From NCBI GenBank assembly GCA_009783265.1, contig WRHM01000002.1, positions 252,511-316,510 of the forward strand: DNA of 64,000 nucleotides, written 5' to 3'. The translations under genes were made by a program, and so were the position numbers. Source of the stretch: Oscillospiraceae bacterium (GTDB taxonomy: Bacteria > Bacillota > Clostridia > Oscillospirales > WRJC01). Below the pieces are notes generated by a model. It was not told where the DNA came from. It searched no databases and worked only from the letters and a program-made list of their open reading frames with translations. Shown here piece by piece: positions 1 to 9,002 of this stretch. The stretch's first letter is position 1, and every line of letters starts with the position of its first letter.

Positions 1-721
1 TATAATTGGCGTAAACCGGGATAAAGTCAGATGATTCTATATAATCTTCAAGCTTTTTTGCGTTTAAATTCGCGAAAGATTTTATTCCCGCTCCTAAAAT
101 TAAATTGTTTTCAACTTTATTTTTGACCGATTTTAAAATATCTATAATTCTGTTATTATTTAAAACAGAACTTTTATAAAAAGTATGCGATATATCAGTT
201 ATATTAACGAGTATATTAGAAAATTTTTTATTTAAAATCCAGTCGATAATATTAAAAATCCCGGTTATTATCGCAAATTCGTCCTCAAATATATTTTCGC
301 ACGACGGTGATAATATATTTAAAAGCACGATAAAACCTAAATTATCCGCCGATTTGATAATTTCTTCTGCGTTTTCAAGATAATCAAAATCCAGACTTCC
401 GTTGGATTTTAACGCCGAACTATTAAATAATATTTTTTTTGATTTATCCTGATTTCTTACTTTTTTATAATATTCTTCAAACGGATTTGGGCTTTGAAGC
501 CCGACGGTTATTAGATTTATACCGGATTTACGCCATTCAATTAGATTTTTTATAAAATCTTTTTTATTTTTATCGCAATCGATTATATTATTATCAAAAA
601 AAACGCAAACATCCGTATAAATCCCTATTAATTTGCCATCTGAAAGAGAATTTATATTTTTGTTATTTGAAATAATATCGTTTATGTAAAATTTGCCGTC
701 GATTATTTTAATATTTGTCAT
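1..721 (-). CDS. Partial TIM-barrel, glycosidase-like protein (amino-terminal part)
   Basis: About 240 residues are visible and the frame stays open to the left edge, so the carboxyl end is missing. The start is the ATG at 721-719, with a GGAG seven bases upstream. The order of elements (LITVGLQSPNPF, then SALKSNGSLDF, a helix, GFIVLLNILSP, then KKFSNILVNITDIS) resembles uncharacterised clan A-type glycosidase barrels. Where those proteins usually carry Asn-Glu after the strand NVLVEI, this one reads Thr-Asp, so it may not be catalytic; that comparison rests on memory of the family. It lies downstream of the small gene at 780-1103 on the same strand, separated by a GC-rich hairpin. The fold is a moderate-confidence call and the substrate is unknown. 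Confidence 0.5.
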   Translation of the reverse strand, partial: MTNIKIIDGKFYINDIISNNKNINSLSDGKLIGIYTDVCVFFDNNIIDCDKNKKDFIKNLIEWRKSGINLITVGLQSPNPFEEYYKKVRNQDKSKKILFNSSALKSNGSLDFDYLENAEEIIKSADNLGFIVLLNILSPSCENIFEDEFAIITGIFNIIDWILNKKFSNILVNITDISHTFYKSSVLNNNRIIDILKSVKNKVENNLILGAGIKSFANLNAKKLEDYIESSDFIPVYANY

Positions 722-740
722 ATTTTTTCTCCATAATCAA

Positions 741-759
741 GGGCGGGAAACCCCCGCCC
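741..759. repeat. GC-rich hairpin between two minus-strand genes
   Basis: GGGCGGG pairs perfectly with CCCGCCC around a five-base loop in otherwise AT-rich DNA. On the minus strand it reads GCAGGGCGG..., close to the head of the palindromic repeat family found elsewhere in the window. It could act as a terminator or processing hairpin between the genes at 780-1103 and 1-721. Confidence 0.5.
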
Positions 760-779
760 TGCGTATATAAATTTTTATA

Positions 780-1103
780 TCAGCTTATTTTATAAGTTTT
801 CACAATATCGGGGCGGCAGTTTTCCTCTCCCCGGAGTTCTATACGCGCCTCGCTTGAAATCAACATAAGAGTATATATTTTTTTGCCGCTTCTATGTATT
901 GATTCCACGTTATATTTCTGAAAATCTTTTTCTATTTTTACGAAAACTGTTTTATTAAACATACTGCTGCTTGCGCGCAGTTTTTTTATTGTGTCTTTAT
1001 CCAAAATCAAATTTTCGAATTTGATATTTTCTTTTCGTATATTATTCTTTGTCTTATTCATCTCGGATATAGTTAAAACATTATAAGGTATATTTGTACG
1101 CAT
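780..1103 (-). CDS. Small protein of unknown function
   Basis: This frame encodes 107 residues. The ATG is preceded by GAGGAGAGG at good spacing, which supports translation. The protein is basic and polar with no signal peptide, membrane segment or cysteine pattern. The first 50 residues are rich in Asn, Lys and Ile, and the second half looks like alternating beta strands (KTVFVKIEK, YTLMLISSEARIEL). I do not recognise a family. It is divergent from the ABC transporter genes to the right and probably co-transcribed with the barrel gene to the left. Confidence 0.5.
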   Translation of the reverse strand: MRTNIPYNVLTISEMNKTKNNIRKENIKFENLILDKDTIKKLRASSSMFNKTVFVKIEKDFQKYNVESIHRSGKKIYTLMLISSEARIELRGEENCRPDIVKTYKIS

Positions 1104-1296
1104 AATAATTTTTTTCCTCTCCTCGTGTTATAGATATGAATAAATGAATAAATTAATAAATTTTTATACTATTTTCAAAATCTCCTTTTTTTGATTTTTT
1201 ATAATTTATTTTATATATATTATACAAAAAAACTCTTAGAAATGATACGTATAAATTGTTAATTTTGCATAAAATTTTATTAAAACAAATATTCTG

Positions 1297-1325
1297 TTGC
1301 ATAGTTCACAGATTTATGCTAAAAT
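1297..1325 (+). promoter_or_regulatory. Sigma-A-type promoter for the YxlE/F/G-like operon
   Basis: TTGCAT at 1297-1302 and TAAAAT at 1320-1325 are separated by 17 bases. Transcription would begin near 1332, exactly where a naive first ATG lies, which argues that translation starts at the next ATG (1362). Confidence 0.5.
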
Positions 1326-1361
1326 AAATTTATGAAATTAATACAGGGAGATATTACTAAT

Positions 1362-1616
1362 ATGGAAATAGATAAATTAATACCGTTTATTCCGTTTTTA
1401 ATCCCGCTTTTAATAATAGAACTCGGTTTGGTTATTTTCGTTATTGCCGATATAATAAAAAAGAAAAAAACTAAAAATCTGAATCCGTTAATCTGGATCG
1501 CAATATCGGTTTTATTGATGTCTACTTTTATCGGTCCGGTTTTATATATAATTTTTGGCAGGGCTGAGGCTGAGATAACAGACGATAATAATAACGATAA
1601 CGACGACGATATATAA
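1362..1616 (+). CDS. PLDc_N-type small membrane protein (YxlE-like)
   Basis: The protein has about 84 residues and two transmembrane helices, the first rich in Ile/Leu and ending at IIKKKK, the second containing WIAISVLLMSTFIGPVLYI and ending in the FGR motif typical of the phospholipase D N-terminal (PLDc_N) domain. An acidic Asp/Asn tail follows. An in-frame ATG at 1332 has no ribosome binding site and coincides with the predicted transcription start, whereas the ATG at 1362 follows AGGGAG, so 1362 is preferred. In Bacillus the homologous YxlE sits with the ABC genes yxlF and yxlG in the sigY operon and affects sigma-Y activity. The same order is seen here, but no sigma factor gene is adjacent, so regulation of a sigma factor is only a possibility. 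Confidence 0.7.
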   Translation: MEIDKLIPFIPFLIPLLIIELGLVIFVIADIIKKKKTKNLNPLIWIAISVLLMSTFIGPVLYIIFGRAEAEITDDNNNDNDDDI

Positions 1617-1651
1617 ATATATAAAAAAAATTATAACACAAGAGGATTATT

Positions 1652-2665
1652 ATGAACGACGCGCTCAAACTCGTCAATCTTACAAAAATTTTTTCGACTA
1701 AATCAATAAATAATAACAAAACCGAAAATAAAATAATTGCCGTAAATAATTTAAACCTCACGATTCCCCATGGCTCAGTTTACGGATTTCTCGGCAGGAA
1801 CGGCGCGGGTAAAACCACTACGCTTAAAATGATTACCGGACTGTCAAAACCTACCGATGGCGAAATATATATCTACGGAAACAAAATAGAATTCGGCAAG
1901 CCGGCGTCTTATAAAAATATCGGGTTTTTACCCGATGTCCCTGAGTTTTATTCATTTATGACGGCGAGGGAATATTTGTTTTTGTGCGGCAGGCTGCATA
2001 AAATGTCCGACAATGATATAAAAAATAAAATCAGGGAAATATTTGAGCTTATTAATTTCGACAAAAAACGCTTGAAAAATAAAATCTCGACTTTTTCAAG
2101 GGGAATGAAACAAAAACTCGGAATCGCAGTCGCTCTTATAAACTCTCCTGATTTAATCATGCTGGATGAGCCTACGTCTGCTCTTGACCCAATCGGCAGA
2201 AAAGAAACGATAAATATTATAAATTCTTTAAGGGGCAAATACACGGTAGTTTTTTCAACGCACATACTAAACGACGTTGAAAGAGTATGCGACAGGATAG
2301 CTCTGATAGAAAAAGGCTCGTTGATTCTTGACGGCAGTATAAACGATATAAAATCAAAATATTCAGGTTTACACAGCGTTTTAAATGTTGAAATTCCGGC
2401 AAATAATAAATTAATTTTAGATAAATTTTTAGAGGCGATAAAAGAGTTTGATTTTATAAGTTATATCAACAGCGAAGAAGACGAGAATATAAAATTAAGT
2501 TTTAAAACTTCGGACAGAAAAAAAGCCGGCGAGATTCTCCCGAAAATGATATACGAAAACGGATTGTCTCTCATTAAATTTGAATTCGAGGACGCAAACC
2601 TTGAAGATATATTCATATCCGCGACTTCTTCAATAGTTTCTCAGGAAAAGGAGGCGGTAATATAA
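1652..2665 (+). CDS. ABC transporter ATP-binding protein (YxlF-like exporter ATPase)
   Basis: This 337-residue ATPase has Walker A GRNGAGKTT (about 48-56), the signature FSRGMKQ (148-154), Walker B LIMLDEP (about 168-174) and an H-loop in FSTHILND. The carboxyl extension of about 100 residues is usual for ABC-2 exporter ATPases of the drug or bacteriocin type. The start follows AGAGGA. Its stop codon overlaps the proposed AUA start of the permease gene, so the two are probably translationally coupled. The substrate cannot be read from the sequence. Confidence 0.92.
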   Translation: MNDALKLVNLTKIFSTKSINNNKTENKIIAVNNLNLTIPHGSVYGFLGRNGAGKTTTLKMITGLSKPTDGEIYIYGNKIEFGKPASYKNIGFLPDVPEFYSFMTAREYLFLCGRLHKMSDNDIKNKIREIFELINFDKKRLKNKISTFSRGMKQKLGIAVALINSPDLIMLDEPTSALDPIGRKETINIINSLRGKYTVVFSTHILNDVERVCDRIALIEKGSLILDGSINDIKSKYSGLHSVLNVEIPANNKLILDKFLEAIKEFDFISYINSEEDENIKLSFKTSDRKKAGEILPKMIYENGLSLIKFEFEDANLEDIFISATSSIVSQEKEAVI

Positions 2666-3447
2666 ACAGTTTTATTTTGTTTTTCAAAAAAGAAATTGTT
2701 GAATTAATTAAAACAGTCAAAGGGATTGTTCTTGCTATAATCTTTTTAGTTCTTGGAATAAGCTCGCCGCTTTTAACAAAACTGACTCCGGAAATATTAA
2801 AAATGGCATTAGCCGACGCTTCACCAGAAGAAGCGCAGGTATTATCCGCAGTTATGTCGGCTCCGAGTTCTTTGGAAAGTTATTCCCAGTTTTTCGGGAA
2901 TTTTAATTCAATAGGATTACTCGTTGTTATTATAGTGTTCGCGGGAATTGTCGCAAACGAAAAATCAAAAAATACCGCGGCTTATATATTAACAAAAAAT
3001 ATTTCGAGAACGCAGTTTATTTTATCAAAATTTGTCTCATCAGTTGTTTTTGTTTTTGTTTCGCTTGTTCTTGCTATGGGATCGCAGATATTATATACTA
3101 AGTTTTTGTTTGACGACAATTTAATAGATATAAAATATGTCATGTTATATTTTGCTTTATTATTTTTATATTTAATTTTTATATTAACTATAGTTTTATT
3201 TTCAAGCGTGATTACAAAAACAGTGACTTCGGCGACATTTTTCGCGTTTTTGATTTTTATAGTATTTAATATTTTGCCGTCGGTTCCTAAAATCGGCAAA
3301 TATATGCCTTCTGATATAAATAATTTCGGGATAATAACACAGGCTAAAAATATAGGCGATTTAGCCGTGAATATAATTATAGCAGTTATATGTCTGATAA
3401 TATTTTTATTTTCAAGCGTAAAAATATTTAACCGTCAGGAATTATAA
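2662..3447 (+). CDS. ABC-2 type permease, proposed AUA start
   Basis: The permease has six predicted membrane spans and a large extracytoplasmic loop after the first, the layout of the YxlG/ABC-2 family, and partners the ATPase upstream. The first ordinary start in frame, TTG at 2677, lies 22 bases after the strong site AAGGAGG (2648-2654). Reading from ATA at 2662, seven bases after that site, gives (M)NSFILFFKKEI, which matches how ABC-2 permeases typically begin. ATA overlaps the ATPase stop as ATAA, mirroring the common ATGA coupling. The protein is 261 residues from this start. Function as an exporter subunit is firm; the AUA start is inferred from spacing and homology. Confidence 0.85.
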   Translation: MNSFILFFKKEIVELIKTVKGIVLAIIFLVLGISSPLLTKLTPEILKMALADASPEEAQVLSAVMSAPSSLESYSQFFGNFNSIGLLVVIIVFAGIVANEKSKNTAAYILTKNISRTQFILSKFVSSVVFVFVSLVLAMGSQILYTKFLFDDNLIDIKYVMLYFALLFLYLIFILTIVLFSSVITKTVTSATFFAFLIFIVFNILPSVPKIGKYMPSDINNFGIITQAKNIGDLAVNIIIAVICLIIFLFSSVKIFNRQEL

Positions 3448-3477
3448 TTAATTTTATTTTAATTTAAGGATAAAATC

Positions 3478-4563
3478 ATGGATATAAAAATACCCGGAGA
3501 AAAAATAAATGCCCTGCGTATGCAAAGGCAATATCTGGCAGATAAAAAAGCAGGCAAAAAAGAATATGATAAATTATTCAGAGATATGTCCCCTGTCCCG
3601 GTAAGATACTGGAGCGCGCCGGGAGATCCTCCGAGTATATCTTCGCGCGCGGATTTTGACGATTTTGAATATAATTTTAAACTCAGGAAAAACAGGGATA
3701 TAGTAAAAGGCCGGTTTCAAAACGGTTCGGTCGGCTATGTAGCTTTTGACGAATTAGAACTTTTTATCGGATTATATAAAAAAGACCGCGGCAGATTATC
3801 GCGAATGCAATTTGAATTGCTTGATTTAATCGAGCATGAGGACGGCATAACAATCAACAGAATTAAAAAAGCCACGGGTTATTTCGTGAAAAATATAACG
3901 CCGGAGCTACATAAACTTCAGGAAGCTTTTATTATATTCGAAGATCAGACAGACAACGAGGGCGACAGAATGTGGTTTACTTTGGAGAGCGTATTCCCTG
4001 AAATAGATATAAAAAAATACACGCAACTTGAGGCGTTAAAAATTGTTTTAAAACGATTCGCGAAATTAAATATATTATTTGACGCGTCAATGGCAAGATC
4101 GTTTTATAAATTAAATTTAAATTTTATTAAGCAAGCGTCTGACGAACTTGTTAATTTGGGTGAGTTTGTAAATTATAACAATATCGGGTATATGTTAAAA
4201 TCGGACTTTGATTATTTGAACAGATCTGAAAGCGACGGATTAAAATTGCCGAAATCCGTTATAGTCATGCACAGAAACGATTTTTTAGTAAAATCAAACG
4301 AAAACAGGGAAAATCAATCTCCCCGTTTACTTAAAGAAAAATTCAAACATGAAAAATACGGGGTTTTGCAGTATATTTTAATTGACGGCGAATTTCACGG
4401 GGCGTTATTCGGCAATTTTAAATTCGGGCCGTCAATACTCGAAGATATTATTTTAGATTTATCTGACAGCGAAAAAATATCGCGCAAAGACGAAATTTTA
4501 AACGCAATATACGAACATCACGACAGAGAGGCAAGCCCGTTGAAAAAATACTGCGGGAAATAA
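3478..4563 (+). CDS. Winged-helix protein, possibly AlkZ-related
   Basis: This 361-residue soluble protein begins with an LRMQRQYL segment and continues with SPVPVRYWSAPGDPP, a stretch of predicted winged-helix repeats (residues about 100-175: MQFELLDLIEHEDG, INRIKKATG) and a region ALKIVLKRFAKLNI. This recalls the HTH_42/AlkZ superfamily, in which tandem winged helices form a DNA glycosylase or DNA-binding protein. I could not identify the catalytic Gln-x-Asp/Gln motif with confidence, so glycosylase activity is not claimed. It follows the ABC genes by 30 bases with its own AAGGA site and ends at a strong bidirectional hairpin. Another winged-helix DNA-binding role is equally possible. Confidence 0.5.
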   Translation: MDIKIPGEKINALRMQRQYLADKKAGKKEYDKLFRDMSPVPVRYWSAPGDPPSISSRADFDDFEYNFKLRKNRDIVKGRFQNGSVGYVAFDELELFIGLYKKDRGRLSRMQFELLDLIEHEDGITINRIKKATGYFVKNITPELHKLQEAFIIFEDQTDNEGDRMWFTLESVFPEIDIKKYTQLEALKIVLKRFAKLNILFDASMARSFYKLNLNFIKQASDELVNLGEFVNYNNIGYMLKSDFDYLNRSESDGLKLPKSVIVMHRNDFLVKSNENRENQSPRLLKEKFKHEKYGVLQYILIDGEFHGALFGNFKFGPSILEDIILDLSDSEKISRKDEILNAIYEHHDREASPLKKYCGK

Positions 4564-4573
4564 AATAAACATA

Positions 4574-4608
4574 TATAAGACCGTAGGGGCAACCTCTACG
4601 GTCTTATA
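4574..4608. terminator. Bidirectional terminator between convergent genes
   Basis: TATAAGACCGTAG at 4574-4586 pairs over 13 perfect base pairs with CTACGGTCTTATA at 4596-4608 around a nine-base loop. It sits between the convergent genes ending at 4563 and 4621. The core GTAGGGGCAACC resembles the head of the palindromic repeat family. Confidence 0.7.
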
Positions 4609-4620
4609 TTTATTTTGTGT

Positions 4621-5805
4621 TTAATATTCCATGCTTTTCTTCTTTTTTCTGTTTTGTCCCACTATTATTATCACTACGCATAAAACTACAAGAACTGCGA
4701 TAATTATCGGGAACAGGAATATATTTTCGCTTGATGACCCTCTTATTTCAGTCCATAATTCGTCGATTTTTTTGTTTATATCTTCGGGCAGATTCAAAAA
4801 CATCTCTGTATCTTCAAGAATTTCAGCGTCGGGATATGTGATTTCGTCTTCTTTTATTTCGTCGTCCAGCAATTCATAAGCCGCATAATTTGGCGTTGAA
4901 TATCCGATATATTCACTGTTAGCCGCGGCAATTTCAGCCTCGCACAAAAAATTTATGAACGCTTCGGCGTTTTCTTTATTTTTTGCGCCTTTCGGAATAC
5001 ACATAGAATCGACAAATCTATTCGTCCCCTCTTTTGGATATACTGCGTCAAGATCGGGATTATCTTCTATCATTGTTATAGCGTCGCCTGCGTAATAAGG
5101 CGCAATCCAAGCTTCTTCATTGCCCATTTTATTAAATATTTCATCCATGTAATATCCCTGAAGAACGTCTTTTTGTTTTTTTAGTTCATCAGCCGCCTGC
5201 TCAAGTTCGCTTATATTTGTAGTGTTCAGAGAATATCCGAGGCGTTTAAGAGAAATCCCGAAAGCGTCTCTTGAATTGTGAAACATTATGATTTTGCCTT
5301 TGTAATCTTCGTCCCATAAAATATCCCAGCTTTCAACCGGTTTTGTCACATATTTTGTGTTATATATCAAAACCACCGTTCCCCATGTATAAGGCACGGA
5401 ATATTCGTTTGTCGGGTCAAATTCCAGATTTTTATATTCGTCCATAATATTTTCGTAATTTGGAACATTCGCGAAATTTATTTTTTCGAGCATATCTTCT
5501 TTAATTAATCTATTAATCATATAGTCCGACGGGATTACTATATCATAATTCGCTCCGCCGCTCTTAAGTTTTGAATAAAGCTCTTCGTTTGTGGCATAAG
5601 TCGTATAATTGACTTTTATTCCGGTTTCCGCCTCAAATTCTTTCAGGACGTTCACATCGCCCGCCGCGTCTGAGATATATTCTCCCCAGTTATAAACATT
5701 TACAACTTGTTTATCCTGAGCGCAGCCGGAAAAAACAGAAATAATTGTTGTGAGCGTTAAAATAACCAACAAAATTTTCGCGGTGATATTAATTCTAAAA
5801 TTCAT
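4621..5805 (-). CDS. potD: Spermidine/putrescine-binding lipoprotein PotD with a carboxyl membrane anchor
   Basis: This is the extracellular receptor of the polyamine ABC importer. The amino end is a lipoprotein signal ending in the lipobox FSGC. The mature domain has the PotD hallmarks VYNWGEYI, LKSGGANYDIVIPSDY and YTWGTVVLIYNT. Unusually, after about residue 350 there is a second hydrophobic helix (FPIIIAVLVVLCVVIIIVG) followed by a basic KKKK tail, so the protein would be held at both ends. Length is 394 against about 350-360 for ordinary PotD. It is the last gene of the operon, after potC, with GGAGG ahead of its ATG. Identity is firm; choice between spermidine and putrescine cannot be made. 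Confidence 0.93.
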   Translation of the reverse strand: MNFRINITAKILLVILTLTTIISVFSGCAQDKQVVNVYNWGEYISDAAGDVNVLKEFEAETGIKVNYTTYATNEELYSKLKSGGANYDIVIPSDYMINRLIKEDMLEKINFANVPNYENIMDEYKNLEFDPTNEYSVPYTWGTVVLIYNTKYVTKPVESWDILWDEDYKGKIIMFHNSRDAFGISLKRLGYSLNTTNISELEQAADELKKQKDVLQGYYMDEIFNKMGNEEAWIAPYYAGDAITMIEDNPDLDAVYPKEGTNRFVDSMCIPKGAKNKENAEAFINFLCEAEIAAANSEYIGYSTPNYAAYELLDDEIKEDEITYPDAEILEDTEMFLNLPEDINKKIDELWTEIRGSSSENIFLFPIIIAVLVVLCVVIIIVGQNRKKKKSMEY

Positions 5806-5810
5806 TTTTA

Positions 5811-6632
5811 TTAACCTCCGTGACTAATATATTTTAATTCTCTTTTTTTAGCGTCGTTTATATCTTTTATATTCATGATAACAAGCAAAGTAAAAACCAC
5901 AATAAACATAATCGCCGACAAAGCATTAATTTCGGGGCTTATCTGTTTTCTTGTCATAGAATATATAGTTATCGGTAAAGTTTGCATTTCGGGTCCGGAA
6001 GTAAACAGGCTTATAACTACATCGTCGATAGAATAAGTGAAAGCCATTAAAAACCCGCTTAATATACCGGGGAATATTTCCGGCAGGACGACTTTAACAA
6101 ATGCCTGATAAGAATTACATCCTAAATCTAACGCGGCTTCATACTGATAACGGTCAAGCTGCCGCAGTTTCGGCATTAGATTTAATATCACATACGGAAT
6201 ACTGAAAGAAATATGCGCTATAATAAGCGTTGAAAATCCCCTGTCAAAATTAATAAACGCGAAAAGCAGCATAAACGAAACGCCCGTTATAATTTCAGGG
6301 TTTAATATAGGCAGATAAGTTATGTTCATAATAACTGTTTTCGCCGCTTTTTTCATAGAATATATGCCGATTGCCGCGGCAGTGCCGATTATTGTGGCAA
6401 TAACAGAAGATATGAGCGCGAGTATAAGAGTATTTACAAGAGAAGATATAATCAATTCGTTGTGAAATAATTTAACATACCAGTCAAAAGTAAACCCGCT
6501 CCAAACTGATTTGCTTTTTGAAGAATTAAATGAAAATATAATCAATATAAAAATCGGGATATATAAAAACAGAAAAATCAAAGACATATAACCTGAAGAT
6601 AATATTTTTTTTGTTTTTTTCATGTTATACAA
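5811..6632 (-). CDS. potC: Spermidine/putrescine ABC transporter permease PotC
   Basis: This inner-membrane permease has six predicted spans and the EAA loop EAALDLGCNSYQAFVKVVLP, which contacts the PotA ATPase. The opening YLPIFILIIFSFNSS is typical of PotC. The frame can begin at TTG (6632), five bases after GGAGGG, or at ATG (6623), fourteen bases after it; the real start is uncertain by three residues. It overlaps the end of potB, consistent with translational coupling. It forms the membrane channel with PotB. Confidence 0.93.
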   Translation of the reverse strand: MYNMKKTKKILSSGYMSLIFLFLYIPIFILIIFSFNSSKSKSVWSGFTFDWYVKLFHNELIISSLVNTLILALISSVIATIIGTAAAIGIYSMKKAAKTVIMNITYLPILNPEIITGVSFMLLFAFINFDRGFSTLIIAHISFSIPYVILNLMPKLRQLDRYQYEAALDLGCNSYQAFVKVVLPEIFPGILSGFLMAFTYSIDDVVISLFTSGPEMQTLPITIYSMTRKQISPEINALSAIMFIVVFTLLVIMNIKDINDAKKRELKYISHGG

Positions 6633-7446
6633 TCATACCCTCCGTTTCGTCTGCGTCAAATTGATTTAAAAGAGCCATGCTTAATAATATAAATATCATC
6701 AGTATAAACGAAATCGCGGAACCGAGCTGTAAATTATAAGTAGTTCCCAAAACTAACTGCTCTATTAAATCGCCGACTAAAAAATTTGCCCCGCCGCCAA
6801 GCATTCGAGATATTACAAAAGTGCTTACAGACGGCACAAATACCATAGTTATGCCGCTTAATATACCCGGCTTAGATAAAGGCAAAACTATTTTTACGAC
6901 TACGCCCATAGTATTCGCGCCCAAATCCTGAGCCGCTTCGATTACGGATTTATCTATTTTTATCATTACAGTATATAACGGCAGTATCATAAACGGCAGA
7001 TAATTATATACCATGCCCATAACAACTGCTCCGCCGGAATTTATTATCTGGATATGCCCGAGCCCCGCAAACCCGGAAAACCGGTTTACGAAAACGTCGA
7101 TTTTTTCAAGCAGCGTCATCAACGCATAAGTTCTTAAAATAAAATTCATCCACATGGGGAGCAATATAAGCATCATCATGATTTTTTGCATACCCGCATT
7201 CATGCGAGACATGATAAAAGCAAACGGGTAAGCTAAAATCAAGCATACCGCCGTCGCTATTAAACCAAGTAAAACGCTACGGATAAATACCGGGCCGAAC
7301 TTCGAAACGTCAGATATATTAATAATAGTAAAATTCCCGCCGCTGTCCGTGAAAGCGTAATATCCCACGAGTAACAACGGAATCAACGTAAATACCGCCG
7401 CCCATATTATATAAGGCGAAGCGGGCAGTTTTGACTTAAATATCAT
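6625..7446 (-). CDS. potB: Spermidine/putrescine ABC transporter permease PotB
   Basis: The protein has six predicted membrane helices and the EAA motif [20 protein letters not shown], with the partner-permease features of PotB ([24 protein letters not shown]). Its 273 residues are normal for the family. Its first 11 bases overlap the end of potA, and it overlaps potC downstream, so the four genes form one tightly coupled operon in the order A-B-C-D. It acts in the cytoplasmic membrane. Confidence 0.94.
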   Translation of the reverse strand: MIFKSKLPASPYIIWAAVFTLIPLLLVGYYAFTDSGGNFTIINISDVSKFGPVFIRSVLLGLIATAVCLILAYPFAFIMSRMNAGMQKIMMMLILLPMWMNFILRTYALMTLLEKIDVFVNRFSGFAGLGHIQIINSGGAVVMGMVYNYLPFMILPLYTVMIKIDKSVIEAAQDLGANTMGVVVKIVLPLSKPGILSGITMVFVPSVSTFVISRMLGGGANFLVGDLIEQLVLGTTYNLQLGSAISFILMIFILLSMALLNQFDADETEGMIV

Positions 7447-8554
7447 TTATGTTTACTTCCTCATCATTTATCATACGCGAAATTTCGTCGATTTCATACG
7501 ATTCGTTTTCATCTCCGGTTTTTTTCATGATATGTATATTATCCGGAGAAACGTTCATACCCGTGACTTCGCCCGGATTTAACGCTGTAGTTGAGTGTAC
7601 TATCCATTTTACGCCGAAAGAATCTACCGTCATTTCATAATGCACGCCTTTAAAAGTAACTGTCTCGACTGTGCCTATTATATTTTTTTCAGACGGTTTT
7701 TCTATTATAATATCTTCAGGCCGTATAACTACGTCAACCCTTTCCATTGGTTTAAAGCCGCCGTCTATGCAGTCAAAATAATTGCCGCCGAATTCTATAA
7801 AATAATCCCTGTGCATAATCCCGTCTATTATATTGCTGTCGCCGATAAATTTCGCGACGAAAGCATTGGCAGGTTCGTTATATATATCCTGCGGAGCGCC
7901 TATCTGCAATATCTCGCCGTTATTCATAACAACGATAGTATCAGACATAGTTAATGCTTCTTCCTGATCGTGCGTGACATACACAAAAGTTATATTTAAT
8001 CTCTGCTGTATTTTTTTTAACTCAACCTGCATTTCTTTTCTTAACTGCAAATCCAGCGCCCCAAGAGGCTCGTCTAATAATAAAACCCTCGGATGATTAA
8101 TCAAAGCTCTCGCGATCGCGACTCTCTGCTGCTGACCACCCGATAGAGAATTTACGTCCCTCGGCTGAAACCCGCTTAAATTTACAAGTTCAAGCATTTC
8201 AAAAACTTTTGTCCGGATTTCGTTTTCTTTGGCTTTTTTTAATCTTAATCCGAAAGCTACGTTTTCATAGACGTTTAAATGGGGAAAAAGCGCGTATCTC
8301 TGAAAAATAGTGTTTACCTGACGTAAATGGGGCGGAACGCCGTTTATTTTTTTATTGTCAAAATATACATTTCCAGTCTGCGGCTCGGTAAACCCGCCTA
8401 TAATTCTTAGAGTAGTAGTTTTACCGCATCCCGAAGGGCCTAATAGAGTTATAAATTCTTTATCGTGAATATTTAAATTAATACCTTTGAGAACTTTTAC
8501 AGTCCCGTAAATAACTTCAATATTTTCAAGTTTTATAATCAGATTGCTATCCAA
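7436..8554 (-). CDS. potA: Spermidine/putrescine ABC transporter ATPase PotA
   Basis: This 372-residue ATPase powers polyamine import. Walker [10 protein letters not shown] is at 39-47, the signature LSGGQ at 137-141, Walker B VLLLDEP at about 157-163 and the H-loop THDQEEA near 194-200. The Q-loop reads [10 protein letters not shown], with Arg where Asn or Ser is more usual. The carboxyl half holds a TOBE-type regulatory domain ([10 protein letters not shown]). It is the first gene of potABCD. A transcription start should lie in the 200-base gap shared with the divergent micropeptide gene at 8755. Confidence 0.95.
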   Translation of the reverse strand: MDSNLIIKLENIEVIYGTVKVLKGINLNIHDKEFITLLGPSGCGKTTTLRIIGGFTEPQTGNVYFDNKKINGVPPHLRQVNTIFQRYALFPHLNVYENVAFGLRLKKAKENEIRTKVFEMLELVNLSGFQPRDVNSLSGGQQQRVAIARALINHPRVLLLDEPLGALDLQLRKEMQVELKKIQQRLNITFVYVTHDQEEALTMSDTIVVMNNGEILQIGAPQDIYNEPANAFVAKFIGDSNIIDGIMHRDYFIEFGGNYFDCIDGGFKPMERVDVVIRPEDIIIEKPSEKNIIGTVETVTFKGVHYEMTVDSFGVKWIVHSTTALNPGEVTGMNVSPDNIHIMKKTGDENESYEIDEISRMINDEEVNINDI

Positions 8555-8754
8555 TCTATAATCTCACCCCCCGATTAAAATAAACCGAATACAATATAAC
8601 ACAATTTTCAAAAAGTTTCATAAATGAATTGTAAATTTTTCGCCGTTATGCGACAGAATTCTACAAGCATTTATTTTGAGAATATTTAATAAAAATATTT
8701 TTACGGTACCAATATCACCTCCAAAGCATAATATAATACAGAGGAGGTGAAAAT

Positions 8755-8892
8755 ATGGGATTTGGCTTAGGCAGAAGAAGGGACGGCTGCGGCTGCGACA
8801 ACGATTTTTTAGTCGACGGTTACGGTTATGACTGGATAATAATCTGGATAGTCATAATACTTATAATCCTGTTGCTGGTGCAACTGATATAA
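8755..8892 (+). CDS. 45-residue Cys-containing membrane micropeptide (YjcZ-like)
   Basis: The very strong site GAGGAGGTGA precedes this ATG at good spacing. The peptide has a Gly- and Arg-rich head (GFGLGRRRDGCGCDND, two cysteines in CGC), a Tyr/Gly segment GYGYDW, and one carboxyl transmembrane helix of Ile, Leu and Val. The layout (Gly/Tyr/Cys head plus single hydrophobic tail) resembles the YjcZ family of small sporulation proteins, though identity is not close enough to assign it. It stands alone between the divergent potA and a terminator at 8957. The gene is real by its ribosome binding site; its function is unknown. Confidence 0.6.
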   Translation: MGFGLGRRRDGCGCDNDFLVDGYGYDWIIIWIVIILIILLLVQLI

Positions 8893-8956
8893 TAAATACA
8901 TAAAACTATATAAACACCTACGCATAAATTATATAATGCTTGTATCCTCTACATAA

Positions 8957-8979
8957 AAGAGCCGGAAAATCCGGCTCTT
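8957..8979. terminator. Hairpin terminator
   Basis: AAGAGCCGG pairs with CCGGCTCTT around a five-base loop, followed by a T-rich run. It lies between the convergent micropeptide gene and the binding-protein gene ending at 9003, so it may serve both strands. Confidence 0.75.
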
Positions 8980-9002
8980 ATTCGTTTATTTTATTATTTT
9001 AT

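Noticed and set aside
1332..1364. Start of the YxlE-like gene at the first ATG (1332)
   Set aside because: It coincides with the predicted transcription start and has no ribosome binding site, while ATG 1362 does.
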